Assembly (NCBI GenBank): GCA_002471275.1
Contig: DKPQ01000024.1
Span: 176,164 to 240,163, forward strand
From: Flammeovirgaceae bacterium UBA7330
GTDB taxonomy: Bacteria > Bacteroidota > Bacteroidia > Cytophagales > Cyclobacteriaceae
Length of the DNA: 64,000 nt
Direction: 5' to 3'
Shown here: piece after piece, positions 17,094 to 25,060 of the stretch
Numbering within the stretch: position 1 is the first letter of the stretch
How the letters are laid out: every line of letters starts with the position of its first letter
Notes under the pieces: model-generated
What the model was told of the DNA's origin: nothing
The model's input: only the letters and a program-made list of their open reading frames with translations
The model's database searches: none
Program-made: the position numbers and the translations under genes

Positions 17094-18242
17094 ATGAGTA
17101 AAGAACTTAGAATAGGGTTGATTGGATGTGGTTTTATGGGAAGAACCCACTCCAATGCCTACAATAGACTTCAGAATTTCTTTCCGGATCTAAAAACCAA
17201 AGCGGTGTTGAAGGCGGCCTGCGCCAGGAATAAGGATTCTGTAGAGGCATTTGCCAAGCAATGGGGCTATGAATCTACGGAGACTGACTGGAAAAAGCTC
17301 ATCGCAAGAGACGATATCGATGCTGTTGATATTTGTACTCCCAACAATACCCATGCTGAGATTGCTATGGCAGCTGCTCAGGCAGGAAAAATGATTCTCT
17401 GCGAGAAACCATTGTCACGGACGTTGGCTGAAGGAGAGGAGATGGTCAAGGTGATAGAAAAAGCAGGAGTGAAGAATACCGTATGGTACAACTATCGCAG
17501 AGTGCCTGCCGTGACACTGGCTAAAAAGATCATCGATTCGGGGAAACTTGGGAAGATCTTTCACTATCGTGCAAACTTCCTGCAGGACTGGACCATCAGT
17601 CCGGACGTGCCGCAAGGAGGTGCAGGTACCTGGAGACTTGACGTGGGAGCGGCTGGCTCGGGTGTGACAGGTGATCTGCTGGCCCACTGCATTGACACAG
17701 CCATGTGGCTCAATGGTGGCATCAAAGATGTTTCTGCCATGACTGAGACTTTTATCAAAGAAAGAGTACACCATGATAGCCGCAAGAAGCAAAAAGTTGG
17801 TATAGACGACGCGTGTATCTTCCATTGCCATTTTGACAATGGCTCATTGGGTCTTTTCGAGTCTACACGATATGCAAGAGGTCACAAAGCACTCTATACA
17901 TTGGAGATCAATGGGGAACATGCTTCCATCCGTTGGGATCTACATGATATGAACAGGCTTGAATATTTCGATCACAGAGATGATTCTGTGGTGCGTGGAT
18001 GGAGATCTATCCACGTGACAGATGGCGATCAGCCATATATGGATAAGTGGTGGGTGCCCGGTCTGATCATTGGGTATGAACATTCATTTATCCACCAGGC
18101 AGCTGATTTTTTCAAATCACTCGAAACTAACAAACCATGCCATCCAACCTTTAAGGATGCTTTACAAACCCAAAAGGTATGTGAAATGGTGATCGAATCT
18201 GCCAATACCAGAAGCTGGAAAGACACCGGTGTGGAATGGTGA
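17094..18242 (+). CDS. Gfo/Idh/MocA-family NAD(P)-dependent oxidoreductase
   Basis: 382 residues. N-terminal Rossmann fold with GLIGCGFMGRTHSNAY, DICTPNNTHAEIA and the EKP motif (CEKPLSRTL). The C-terminal alpha/beta domain includes GGAGTWRLDVGAAGSGVTGDLLAHCIDTAMWL with the conserved catalytic His region. These enzymes oxidise or reduce inositols and sugars, including C3 oxidation of glycosides. Last gene of the operon, 32 bp after the barrel gene and followed at once by a strong terminator (18265-18300). No signal peptide, so the cytoplasmic counterpart of the exported cytochrome enzyme. Confidence 0.92.
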   Translation: MSKELRIGLIGCGFMGRTHSNAYNRLQNFFPDLKTKAVLKAACARNKDSVEAFAKQWGYESTETDWKKLIARDDIDAVDICTPNNTHAEIAMAAAQAGKMILCEKPLSRTLAEGEEMVKVIEKAGVKNTVWYNYRRVPAVTLAKKIIDSGKLGKIFHYRANFLQDWTISPDVPQGGAGTWRLDVGAAGSGVTGDLLAHCIDTAMWLNGGIKDVSAMTETFIKERVHHDSRKKQKVGIDDACIFHCHFDNGSLGLFESTRYARGHKALYTLEINGEHASIRWDLHDMNRLEYFDHRDDSVVRGWRSIHVTDGDQPYMDKWWVPGLIIGYEHSFIHQAADFFKSLETNKPCHPTFKDALQTQKVCEMVIESANTRSWKDTGVEW

Positions 18243-18264
18243 TCTTCGATTAAAAACTTGTTAT

Positions 18265-18300
18265 AAAAAGCACGTGGAGCACTCTACGTGCTTTTTTTTT
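18265..18300 (+). terminator. terminator of the sugar-oxidation operon
   Basis: Stem AGCACGT/ACGTGCT with a ten-base loop, then nine or more T. It is placed 22 bp after the Gfo/Idh/MocA stop. Confidence 0.9.
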
Positions 18301-18368
18301 ATTCAATAATACCTGTTACTGGATTCATTTCTGGAGAAGTATTCAAAACTCTGGCTATGGTGGCTCAC

Positions 18369-18380
18369 AGACCAGTCATT
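18369..18380 (+). repeat. first copy of AGACCAGTCATT operator-like repeat
   Basis: Exact 12-mer that recurs at 18592-18603 and 18606-18617 in front of the LLM oxidoreductase gene. It lies 212 bp upstream of the cluster, next to the solo REP. Confidence 0.5.
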
Positions 18381-18400
18381 TTTTTGTGTAGTGTTGTCCC

Positions 18401-18435
18401 AAAACTGGCGAGCGTCCCGCTTGTGACATGTTTTG
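18401..18435 (+). repeat. solo REP element of the RAYT family
   Basis: This segment differs by one substitution and a two-base deletion from 35131-35166, the REP beside the transposase gene: AAAACTGG, GAGCGTCCCGCT and GTGACATGTTTT are shared. The core forms a hairpin with loop TCC (CGAGCG/CGCTTG, one G-T pair). Confidence 0.8.
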
Positions 18436-18498
18436 TACCCTATTTAGTCTCGTCTACTTTAACCCCTCCACACTTTTTCTTCTCAACTTTGAATTTTT

Positions 18499-18510
18499 AT
18501 GTACGTACAT
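18499..18510. promoter_or_regulatory. 12-bp perfect palindrome upstream of the LLM gene
   Basis: ATGTACGTACAT is fully self-complementary and lies in an AT-rich intergenic region 145 bp before the LLM gene, together with the AGACCAGTC cluster. It could be a repressor site; no adjacent repressor gene is present. Confidence 0.35.
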
Positions 18511-18575
18511 TAGTTAATATTGAAATGAAAAATGTCAGTTCGATAATCAAAACAAAAAGAACCTAATCTAAACCC

Positions 18576-18617
18576 CTGGTCTGGGGCCAACAGACCAGTC
18601 ATTTTAGACCAGTCATT
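18576..18617. promoter_or_regulatory. TetR-like operator cluster of the LLM gene
   Basis: A perfect 8-bp inverted repeat (CTGGTCTG and CAGACCAG, 7-bp spacer, 18576-18598) overlaps the first of two near-tandem AGACCAGTCATT copies (18592 and 18606). AGACC/GGTCT half-sites are known for TetR-family regulators of flavin oxidoreductase genes (NemR type). The cluster ends 37 bp before the LLM start. No tetR gene flanks it. Confidence 0.5.
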
Positions 18618-18654
18618 GTCTTGATTTACATCGAACGTTTAAAACAAAGTTCAC

Positions 18655-19695
18655 ATGGAAATTGGTATCAGCACCTTCGTAGAAAACACTCCTGATCCTG
18701 AAACAGGCAAGCTTTTAAGTCCTTATCAGCGGATGCAAAACCTGATGGAAGAGATAGAACTGGCAGACCAGGTAGGCCTGGATGTGTATGCAGTGGGTGA
18801 GCATCATCGACCGGATTTTGTGGTCTCTTCACCTGCTGTGGTACTGGCTGCTGCTGCCGTCAGAACAAAAAATATCAAGTTGTCAAGTGCAGTATCGGTA
18901 CTTAGCTCAGATGACCCGGTACGCGTGTTTCAACAATTTGCTCATGTGGATTTATTATCGGGAGGTCGGGCTGAAATCATGGCCGGGAGAGGTTCTTTTA
19001 TTGAGTCGTTCCCGCTCTTCGGCAATGACCTGAAAGATTACGATTCACTTTTTTCTGAAAAGCTTGAATTACTCCTGCAACTCAATAAATCAGAGCGGGT
19101 AACCTGGCAAGGTCATCATCGGCCATCGATAAACAACAGAGGTGTTTATCCCAGACCATTTCAAAAGGAATTGCCCATTTGGATTGCGGTTGGAGGAACA
19201 CCTGAGTCAGTGATCAGGGCAGCAAACAAAGGATTACCTTTAGCCATAGCGATTATAGGAGGCATGCCAGAACAGTTTATACAACTTGCTGATCTGTATA
19301 AAAGAACATACCTGTCTGCTGGCCATGCTCCGGAAAAAATGCAGCTATCGGTGCATTCACATGGATTCATTGCAGAGGACTCACAAGAAGCTGCAGATGA
19401 TTTCTATGGACCTTATGAGCTGGTGATGAGCAGGATCGGGCAGGAGAGAGGTTGGTCTCCAATGACCAGACAACAGTATGAGGCCATGAGGACAAAGAGA
19501 GGGTCTTTACTGGTAGGAAGTCCCCAGGAAGTTATTGACAAAATATTGATGGAGCAGGAAATGTTTGGACTTACCCGATTCCTGATGCATCTAAGTGTAG
19601 GGACAATGCCTCATGATAAATTGCTCAAAGCCATAGAGCTCCTGGGCACTGTTGTAGCACCAGAGGTAAGAAAAGCCGTGAAGGCGACCACATGA
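18655..19695 (+). CDS. LLM-class flavin-dependent oxidoreductase
   Basis: 346 residues, luciferase-like monooxygenase family TIM barrel. Typical elements are GLDVYAVGEHHRPDF, IKLSSAVSVLSSDDPVRVFQQFAHVDLLSGGRAEIMAGRGS, FPLFG and PIWIAVGGTPESV. It uses reduced FMN with O2 or acts as a flavin reductase; the substrate is unknown. Cytoplasmic, monocistronic. The promoter region carries AGACCAGTC repeats and dyads (18369-18617), suggesting repression by a TetR protein encoded elsewhere. Confidence 0.93.
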   Translation: MEIGISTFVENTPDPETGKLLSPYQRMQNLMEEIELADQVGLDVYAVGEHHRPDFVVSSPAVVLAAAAVRTKNIKLSSAVSVLSSDDPVRVFQQFAHVDLLSGGRAEIMAGRGSFIESFPLFGNDLKDYDSLFSEKLELLLQLNKSERVTWQGHHRPSINNRGVYPRPFQKELPIWIAVGGTPESVIRAANKGLPLAIAIIGGMPEQFIQLADLYKRTYLSAGHAPEKMQLSVHSHGFIAEDSQEAADDFYGPYELVMSRIGQERGWSPMTRQQYEAMRTKRGSLLVGSPQEVIDKILMEQEMFGLTRFLMHLSVGTMPHDKLLKAIELLGTVVAPEVRKAVKATT

Positions 19696-19852
19696 TTTTA
19701 ATGAAAGCTGAACATGACTGCTTCGCTCAATTTTTTACTTGCTTTGGTAGCTTAGGCAAGGTAAGGAGCTCGCAGTGACGGTAATATCATAATTGTTTAG
19801 TTGACCGCAATGGTTGCCTCGTTTGAACAAATAGGGTATTTTCACTTCTAAT

Positions 19853-20272
19853 ATGAAAAGACTAATTGGTTTCAGGCAAGCAGCGATTACTGCTGCTGCA
19901 CTTTTTGGACTGCTCTCACTGTTTCACTTATCAATCATCATCGGGATTGTCATTTTCGACTACGCACCTGTTGAGTTCCTATGGGGTGGACAGATGGAAA
20001 CGAGAGATGAGTTGTTACGGTTTGAATGGGTTTCATTAGGTGTAATCCTTATCTGTCTGAATACCGTATTGATTCGGTACGGATGGGTCCAACTTCCGGG
20101 AATGCTGAAAACAACCAGAGTGATTCTTTGGGTACTCATGGCCTTATTCTTCCTCAATACCCTGGGTAACATTCTGGCTGAAACTGTCTTTGAAAAAATC
20201 TTTGCCCCAGTAACCCTGGTCCTCGCTTTGCTTTGCTTGAGGTTGGCTATGGAGCCGTTCGATAGATCATGA
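19853..20272 (+). CDS. small integral membrane protein
   Basis: 139 residues with four predicted membrane helices (about 9-33, 58-76, 88-106, 112-131). No conserved motif recognised. It resembles many unclassified four-helix Bacteroidota membrane proteins. The stretch 19696-19852 in front of it holds no gene. Confidence 0.65.
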   Translation: MKRLIGFRQAAITAAALFGLLSLFHLSIIIGIVIFDYAPVEFLWGGQMETRDELLRFEWVSLGVILICLNTVLIRYGWVQLPGMLKTTRVILWVLMALFFLNTLGNILAETVFEKIFAPVTLVLALLCLRLAMEPFDRS

Positions 20273-20370
20273 TGTAAAATGATTGAGACTGATACGGGAT
20301 AAGTAGACTTGAAAATGTCACTTTCAGGAAAAGAATTTTTGCGGCCTGCAAGAAACAGATACAAAAAAGA

Positions 20371-20396
20371 AACGGCCATGACCCCTCATGACCGTT
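20371..20396 (-). terminator. terminator, minus strand
   Basis: Hairpin ACGGTCATGA/TCATGGCCGT (one wobble) followed on the minus strand by a T-rich run (TTTCTTTTTTG). It lies 280 bp past the sensor kinase stop. The interval 20273-20676 otherwise shows no convincing gene. Confidence 0.6.
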
Positions 20397-20676
20397 AACC
20401 CAAATTAACCCAATATGAAAAAAAAACTACTAAATCGTTAAAGAGTGAGATTCAAATCTCGATCATCGCCTGTTACAGCATATTTTCGTTTTTCTTCATG
20501 TATATGAGTGCTAACATAGGGCAGAAAATTTATCTCACATAATAAATTCTGAAAATTACGAGTATTATCGGGGCTATTTCTAGGTGGAATTACGTAGGAA
20601 ATTATGAAATTCTTAAAGATTTGCTGTGAATGGGTCCAGGTCAGGAAAATATATTTTCTCAACAAAAACTGGGTAA

Positions 20677-22095
20677 TCAAGCTTCTTTTCTCCTGGTTTC
20701 CAGGTTGTAAAAAGGCAAAGAAATGGTAAAGGTACTTCCTTTATTAACTTTACTTTCTACCAGGATCGTACCTGAATTAGCATGAATAAACTCTTTGCAT
20801 ATCTTGAGTCCAAGACCGGTGCCCGGTTCATTAAGCGTTCCCTTGGTAGAGTGATTGTTATCGATGTTGAAAAGCTTACTTAATACCTCCTGATTGATCC
20901 CGATGCCATTGTCATTGACACTGATGCTGACAAGATTGTTATGGATGTCTGGCTGACATTTGATATTTATTTTCCCATTTCTATTCACATACTTAATGGC
21001 ATTTGAGATAAGATTTCTTAGGACTGTATCAATCATATTTTGATCTGCCCAAACGAAAATTGATTCGTCTATATTTTTATTGACGACGATGTTTTTTTCC
21101 TCAATGTGCTGTCTCAGCAGGTTAAGACTTTTATTTACCAGTGCATCTATGTTAAGCTGCCGTGGTGCCATTTCAATTTGTTTGGTCTCCGACCGGGACC
21201 ATTGCAGCAGATTTTCCAGGAGATTGGAGGTTTCCTTGGTGGAGGCTACCAACAAGCGAAACAACTCTTCCTTTTTGTCGGAAGGGAGCTCATCATGTTT
21301 TTTGTGCAGGATCTCCCCAAGATTTAGTAATCCGCCAATTGGACCCTTGAGATCATGTGCGATGATGGAGAAGAACTTGTCCTTTTTAGAGTTGAGTTCT
21401 TTCAACATTTCATTATCTGACTCAATTATTTCGTTCTTTTTTCTGATTTGTAGTTCATCCAGGTCCTTGAGCATAAGCAAGTAACCAACGCTTCCCACGA
21501 TAAGGTTGAGTGTAGCAAAAGTGTAGATCAGTATCTCGCGATGCGTGTCACCCGACAGGTATTTAAATGCCTCGCCGCCCATAATTGCCAATGACGCTGA
21601 GTAGACCCAGGTCAATGAAAAGAACATGTAGGTCAGGGAAACCAAAATCGCAAATTTCGATTTCCTTCTTTTAGTCCACAAGTTAATAGATGCTAAGCCA
21701 AAGCAATAGGCTGCAACAGTGTGGGTGAATTGTGCCAGGATGTGATAGGGGAGATGTAAAAAAGAAAAACTAATGAAAACAATCAAACCTGGCGGGAGAA
21801 ACATGCCCCACAAAAAATATTTGTTGAATGACTTATCGAATGTTGCCAGATTGAACGTCTCCAACGCGTAGCCCATGATGAGAAAGCTTATACTAATGTG
21901 AAGGAGGATAGTTTCGAGATGTATGGTCAGCAACCCTAATCCAATGACGGCTAAAGTCTGGAGAAACTTACTGATCGTGAATGAAATGAGATGCCAATCA
22001 TATTTTCTATTGACCAATAAATAGTATACGAAGAGAAGTCCGGTGAATGCACTAAGCATTCCGAATAAGAACATGATGGACTTTACATCAAACAT
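20677..22095 (-). CDS. membrane sensor histidine kinase
   Basis: 472 residues from the ATG at 22095; an in-frame TTG one codon upstream is less likely. Seven hydrophobic segments fill residues 5-208 with no large periplasmic loop, a 7TM-like sensor. A short coiled coil (about 212-238) leads to the HisKA box FFSIIAHDLKGP with phospho-acceptor His at about 247. HATPase elements follow: NLISNAIKYV (N box), VNDNGIGI (G1), GTGLGLKICKEF (G2). No response-regulator gene is adjacent, so it is an orphan. The signal is unknown; the absence of an extracytoplasmic domain suggests it reads the membrane or a small ligand. Confidence 0.9.
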   Translation of the reverse strand: MFDVKSIMFLFGMLSAFTGLLFVYYLLVNRKYDWHLISFTISKFLQTLAVIGLGLLTIHLETILLHISISFLIMGYALETFNLATFDKSFNKYFLWGMFLPPGLIVFISFSFLHLPYHILAQFTHTVAAYCFGLASINLWTKRRKSKFAILVSLTYMFFSLTWVYSASLAIMGGEAFKYLSGDTHREILIYTFATLNLIVGSVGYLLMLKDLDELQIRKKNEIIESDNEMLKELNSKKDKFFSIIAHDLKGPIGGLLNLGEILHKKHDELPSDKKEELFRLLVASTKETSNLLENLLQWSRSETKQIEMAPRQLNIDALVNKSLNLLRQHIEEKNIVVNKNIDESIFVWADQNMIDTVLRNLISNAIKYVNRNGKINIKCQPDIHNNLVSISVNDNGIGINQEVLSKLFNIDNNHSTKGTLNEPGTGLGLKICKEFIHANSGTILVESKVNKGSTFTISLPFYNLETRRKEA

Positions 22096-22098
22096 CAA

Positions 22099-22486
22099 AG
22101 AAAAGTTAGAGTAGCAAGATATTATGAATTTATGCTATCGGGCGAATTGGGGACTTAAATATGCGCAATAAATCCTTAATAAGAAATATTTTTAAAGGTA
22201 AGGAATAGTGGTTTTGTTTTTAATAACACTTCATTTCAACCTCTTTTTTTTGTCTCAAATAGACTTGTGCATTACGTGTCGCTTGTAATATGTCTTGTAT
22301 TCAAAATGATATCGATCCGTCGGGATTAGCTTCGCTGATCCCGTTTGCATCAGAATTCCGAGAGGAAAAGCCATCAAAACCTTCGGCTTTGATACTTTTT
22401 CATTTTAACTCCCTTCGAAAGCAAGCTTTCTCGCCAGTATAAAATGAAAAAGCCCCCAGCTATTGCTGGAGGCTTTTCCTCTCTTC
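22099..22486. other. intergenic flank of the tRNA-Arg integration site
   Basis: No gene is seen. A large nested dyad occupies 22395-22452: outer arms CTTTTTCATTTTA and TAAAATGAAAAAG, perfectly complementary, enclosing an inner CGAAAGC/GCTTTC hairpin. It ends in the terminator at 22448-22476. Before insertion of the element this was the sequence just downstream of tRNA-Arg. Confidence 0.6.
22448..22476 (-). terminator. original terminator of tRNA-Arg, now at the left junction
   Basis: Stem AAAAGCC-CCAGC paired with GCTGG-AGGCTTTT, loop TATT. On the minus strand it ends in TTTTTCATTTT. It lies 10 bp beyond the partial tRNA 3' copy (22487-22509), so it is probably the pre-insertion tRNA terminator. 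Confidence 0.65.
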
Positions 22487-22509
22487 GTGATCCGCCCGGG
22501 ATTCGAACA
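22487..22509. repeat. attL: partial copy of tRNA-Arg 3' end
   Basis: 23 bp identical to 27551-27573 covering the T-loop, T-stem and acceptor 3' strand of tRNA-Arg. Sequence diverges immediately on both sides. Confidence 0.9.
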
Positions 22510-22593
22510 AAACTAAGAATGCCGTTTATAATCACTATATATGAGCTTTAAACAAATATTGTGTACCTTAGTAGACAGTAAAATACAGTAATT

Positions 22594-22614
22594 AGTTGTA
22601 CCTATACTTGTACC
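22594..22614. repeat. left integrase arm-type repeat
   Basis: 21 bp identical to 27474-27494. It contains TTGTACC twice, 12 bp apart, and lies 85 bp inside attL, just before the integrase gene. A related GTGTACC lies at 22561. Confidence 0.65.
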
Positions 22615-22647
22615 TATCCAGAATAGTTACAACTAAAATTTAAAGAC

Positions 22648-23898
22648 ATGGCAGCATCATATAAATTCATTATTCGGAAAGTAAACTCAAAAGGTGAGGC
22701 AGTGATATATCTGAGATACACTGCTGAGGACGGCACTAAACAGAAAAACTATTCTTATAAGCTCTTTTCAACTGGGCAAAAGATACCGGGCAAAGACTGG
22801 AATCAAAAAGCAGGGAAACCCAAAACTGACGAAGAGTTGATGGATTCCCTTAAAACATTTAAAGCCAAAATAAGAGCCATACAGCGAGACTTGGAGCGTG
22901 AAGGTAAAATACCAACCCCAGCACTGGTTCAAGCTATACACAAGCAAAGAGAAGAGGAAAGCAGGCCGGAAACTATACTTGCTCATTCCATGGTAAGGCA
23001 ATGGAGGAATTTTCTTGATTCCAAGCCACCTAAAAAAGGAAAGATAGGAATAACTGAGGGAACCAGGCGGACAATAAAAAATGTGATTGATTGCTTTGAA
23101 CGATATCTGAAATCAGCCAATAAAACAGCCCTAACAGCGGATAAGCTCACCCTAAAGGATGTCAGAGCCTTTGAACTATTCATGGCTAGAAAAGAAGAAT
23201 ATACAGCCAATACACAAGCTAGGTTTTTGAAGAAACTCAAAGAGTTTTTGCGGGACTATCAAAGTGATGGGGGGGAGTTGAATATTAATCTTAACAAAAT
23301 TAAGTACAGTGAAACCGCAGGCGTGAAGATATACCTAACCAGGGAGGAATTGGAAGCACTAGAAAATATGGAACTGGAAGGGAAAAAGAAACATATAAGA
23401 GATTTGTTCCTCCTCCAATGTATGACAGGCCTTAGAATAAGTGATCTTAAACGAATAGATCAAAACATAGTTGGTGACAAAATCGAACTTACAACTCAAA
23501 AAACAGGCACCAGGATAATCATTCCAATTGTTCCAAAAATCCGCGCCATGCTGGAAAAGTATGATTATCATTTACCGCAATATTGGGATGTAGAAATTAA
23601 CCGGACAATCAAAAAGATTTTTGAAGCTTGTTGCCCTCTTTCTACTCTACAGGTCAAGGATGAAAACGGAACATTTCAAACGATCCACAAATGGGAAAAG
23701 CTGTCAAGTCATGATGCCATTAGAACATTTTGTAAAGTGTATGGTCGGAGCCTGCCAATAACCACACTGGCTAAGATCACAGGAAAAAGTCTGGATGTAC
23801 TGACCAAGCACTACATACCAGATGCAGATGACGAGGAGGTTACAGCGGGTTATATGACTGCACTTGGCGAGGAATCCATCCTCAAAGTAGCAAAGTAA
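22648..23898 (+). CDS. tyrosine recombinase (integrase) of the element
   Basis: 416 residues with the three-part Bacteroidota integrase layout: N-terminal arm-binding domain (1-90), SAM-like core-binding domain (about 108-210) and catalytic domain (about 225-400). Arg I is R263 (MTGLRISDL), the beta-hairpin Lys is K285 (TQKTGTR) and the nucleophile is Y389 (LTKHYIP). His is H355, but the HxxR arginine position reads Ile (HDAIRTF) with Arg one residue later, and the usual GH before the Tyr reads GK (TGKSLDVLTKHY). This is either a divergent active subfamily or an impaired enzyme. It lies 139 bp inside attL, as expected for the integrating enzyme. Confidence 0.9.
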   Translation: MAASYKFIIRKVNSKGEAVIYLRYTAEDGTKQKNYSYKLFSTGQKIPGKDWNQKAGKPKTDEELMDSLKTFKAKIRAIQRDLEREGKIPTPALVQAIHKQREEESRPETILAHSMVRQWRNFLDSKPPKKGKIGITEGTRRTIKNVIDCFERYLKSANKTALTADKLTLKDVRAFELFMARKEEYTANTQARFLKKLKEFLRDYQSDGGELNINLNKIKYSETAGVKIYLTREELEALENMELEGKKKHIRDLFLLQCMTGLRISDLKRIDQNIVGDKIELTTQKTGTRIIIPIVPKIRAMLEKYDYHLPQYWDVEINRTIKKIFEACCPLSTLQVKDENGTFQTIHKWEKLSSHDAIRTFCKVYGRSLPITTLAKITGKSLDVLTKHYIPDADDEEVTAGYMTALGEESILKVAK

Positions 23899-23921
23899 TT
23901 CTGAACAAATATTTTGTGGCC

Positions 23922-24341
23922 ATGAAAGAAGATTCAAAGAAATCTGTGGAGGATAGCCGGATAAAGCTATTATCAGAAGAAAATGAAAAGCTAAAAAAGG
24001 AATTTCAGTCGAATGTAAGTAGATTAAAAAAGATATTGTTCAAAAATGATGACCCATCCCCAGAGAGTTTGGAGGCGGCTGAAACCCTCTTAAAAGTTAT
24101 GATCCCAATGGCTGGGAGGCTAACCGAAATGACTCAAAGGTCAGGAAAATCTCACTACTCTGAAACCCGGGTAAGGCTATTTAAAATATTCAAAGAATAC
24201 CCGCAGTATGTTCCAACCGGAAAGGTGAAATTACCCGGTATTGCTGAAAATGGAATAAAAAAAATTTATGAGGAAAGATATAAATATCAGCCAGATGCCA
24301 AAACCATTAAAGCGGCATTAGAGATTTATAAGAAAAAGTAA
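23922..24341 (+). CDS. coiled-coil hypothetical protein of the element
   Basis: About 139 residues from the ATG at 23922; a GTG two codons earlier is possible. The N-terminal third is a charged helix (LLSEENEKLKKEFQSN) likely to form a coiled coil. The C-terminal half (RVRLFKIFKEYPQYVPTGKVKLPGIAENGIKKIYEERYKYQPDAKTIKAALEIYKKK) is basic with helix-loop features that could bind DNA. No family recognised. It follows the integrase by 23 bp and may be a co-factor or regulator. Confidence 0.6.
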   Translation: MKEDSKKSVEDSRIKLLSEENEKLKKEFQSNVSRLKKILFKNDDPSPESLEAAETLLKVMIPMAGRLTEMTQRSGKSHYSETRVRLFKIFKEYPQYVPTGKVKLPGIAENGIKKIYEERYKYQPDAKTIKAALEIYKKK

Positions 24342-24453
24342 AATCCTCCTCCCTCAGTTTTGGGAACTTTTGCAAAGTCTCCCACACCGCTCAATTAATT
24401 GTTTCCATCAACAAAGTGAGTTTCTGACTTTTGTTGTCAATCATGGACTATAA

Positions 24454-24470
24454 AGTTAACAATGTTAACT
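24454..24470. promoter_or_regulatory. dyad operator upstream of the HTH/excisionase gene
   Basis: Perfect inverted repeat AGTTAAC-AAT-GTTAACT, 47 bp before the HTH gene, in an otherwise empty 176-bp gap between the integrase module and the replication module. It is a likely control point of the element. Confidence 0.5.
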
Positions 24471-24517
24471 AAACGTATAGTTTAAAGCTCGAAATTTACT
24501 TTCCTGAATTATGTGAT

Positions 24518-24703
24518 ATGGAAGAATTTACTCAGACAAGCAAAAAATATCTAACGGTTGGAGAATCCAGGGCACTCTTAGGGTGTTCCCGGCAATTCCT
24601 CTATAAACTCATCGATCAAAAGAAACTCAGGCGTTTCAAAATCTCTAAAAGGACTTATTTCAGGCGGTCAGATATAGACAAACTTTTTCAGGAGGATGTA
24701 TAA
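24518..24703 (+). CDS. HTH DNA-binding protein, excisionase-like
   Basis: 61 residues. A single MerR/excisionase-type winged helix: YLTVGESRALLGCSRQFLYKLIDQKKLRRFKI then KRTYFRRSDIDKLF. This is the size and pattern of recombination directionality factors and small satellite regulators. First gene of the rightward module; it overlaps the next gene by 8 bp. A dyad (24454-24470) in its leader is a plausible binding site. Confidence 0.8.
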   Translation: MEEFTQTSKKYLTVGESRALLGCSRQFLYKLIDQKKLRRFKISKRTYFRRSDIDKLFQEDV

Positions 24704-25058
24704 CAGGTTTACAAAAATACAGGGAAAACAAACAGCATACCTCCTCGATAACTGGCAAACACCGATTTTTGGGGAAAGGATTTACTTACTTCCTCCTCGA
24801 TATATCACCGGGAGAAAACAGCCAGACTTTTCGCTGGTTTTCAGGGGAAAACACATTTCAGGATTCTACCAAATAGGAGAAAGCCCAGTCTTTTCCGGGG
24901 ACTATAAAGGCAATCTATTAATAGGATTGTCTAGCTCTGACTTTGAACGATTTGAGCTAATAACGACCTCTATACCTACCATAATCGGACGATCTCAACT
25001 GGAAACCGGGAAATTAAATCACACAATAGAACAAGCCCGGAAAGCTGTGACAATTTAA
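24696..25058 (+). CDS. hypothetical protein of the element
   Basis: 120 residues, soluble, mixed alpha/beta, no family recognised. Segments PDFSLVFRGKHISGFYQIGESPVFSGDY and LIGLSSSDFERFEL suggest a compact beta domain. It overlaps the HTH gene by 8 bp and ends 2 bp before the replication-initiator gene, so the three are translationally coupled. It may assist replication or regulation. Confidence 0.6.
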   Translation: MYNRFTKIQGKQTAYLLDNWQTPIFGERIYLLPPRYITGRKQPDFSLVFRGKHISGFYQIGESPVFSGDYKGNLLIGLSSSDFERFELITTSIPTIIGRSQLETGKLNHTIEQARKAVTI

Positions 25059-25060
25059 AG

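Noticed and set aside
17415..17831. Long antisense reading frames inside the Gfo/Idh/MocA gene
   Set aside because: They are shadows of a well-conserved gene, without starts or domains of their own.
18288..18566. 92-codon plus-strand reading frame
   Set aside because: It begins inside the operon terminator and runs through the solo REP and operator repeats; no protein-like pattern.
20438..20680. 80-codon minus-strand reading frame after the sensor kinase
   Set aside because: No start context, no recognisable domain; composition looks non-coding, though a small protein cannot be fully excluded.
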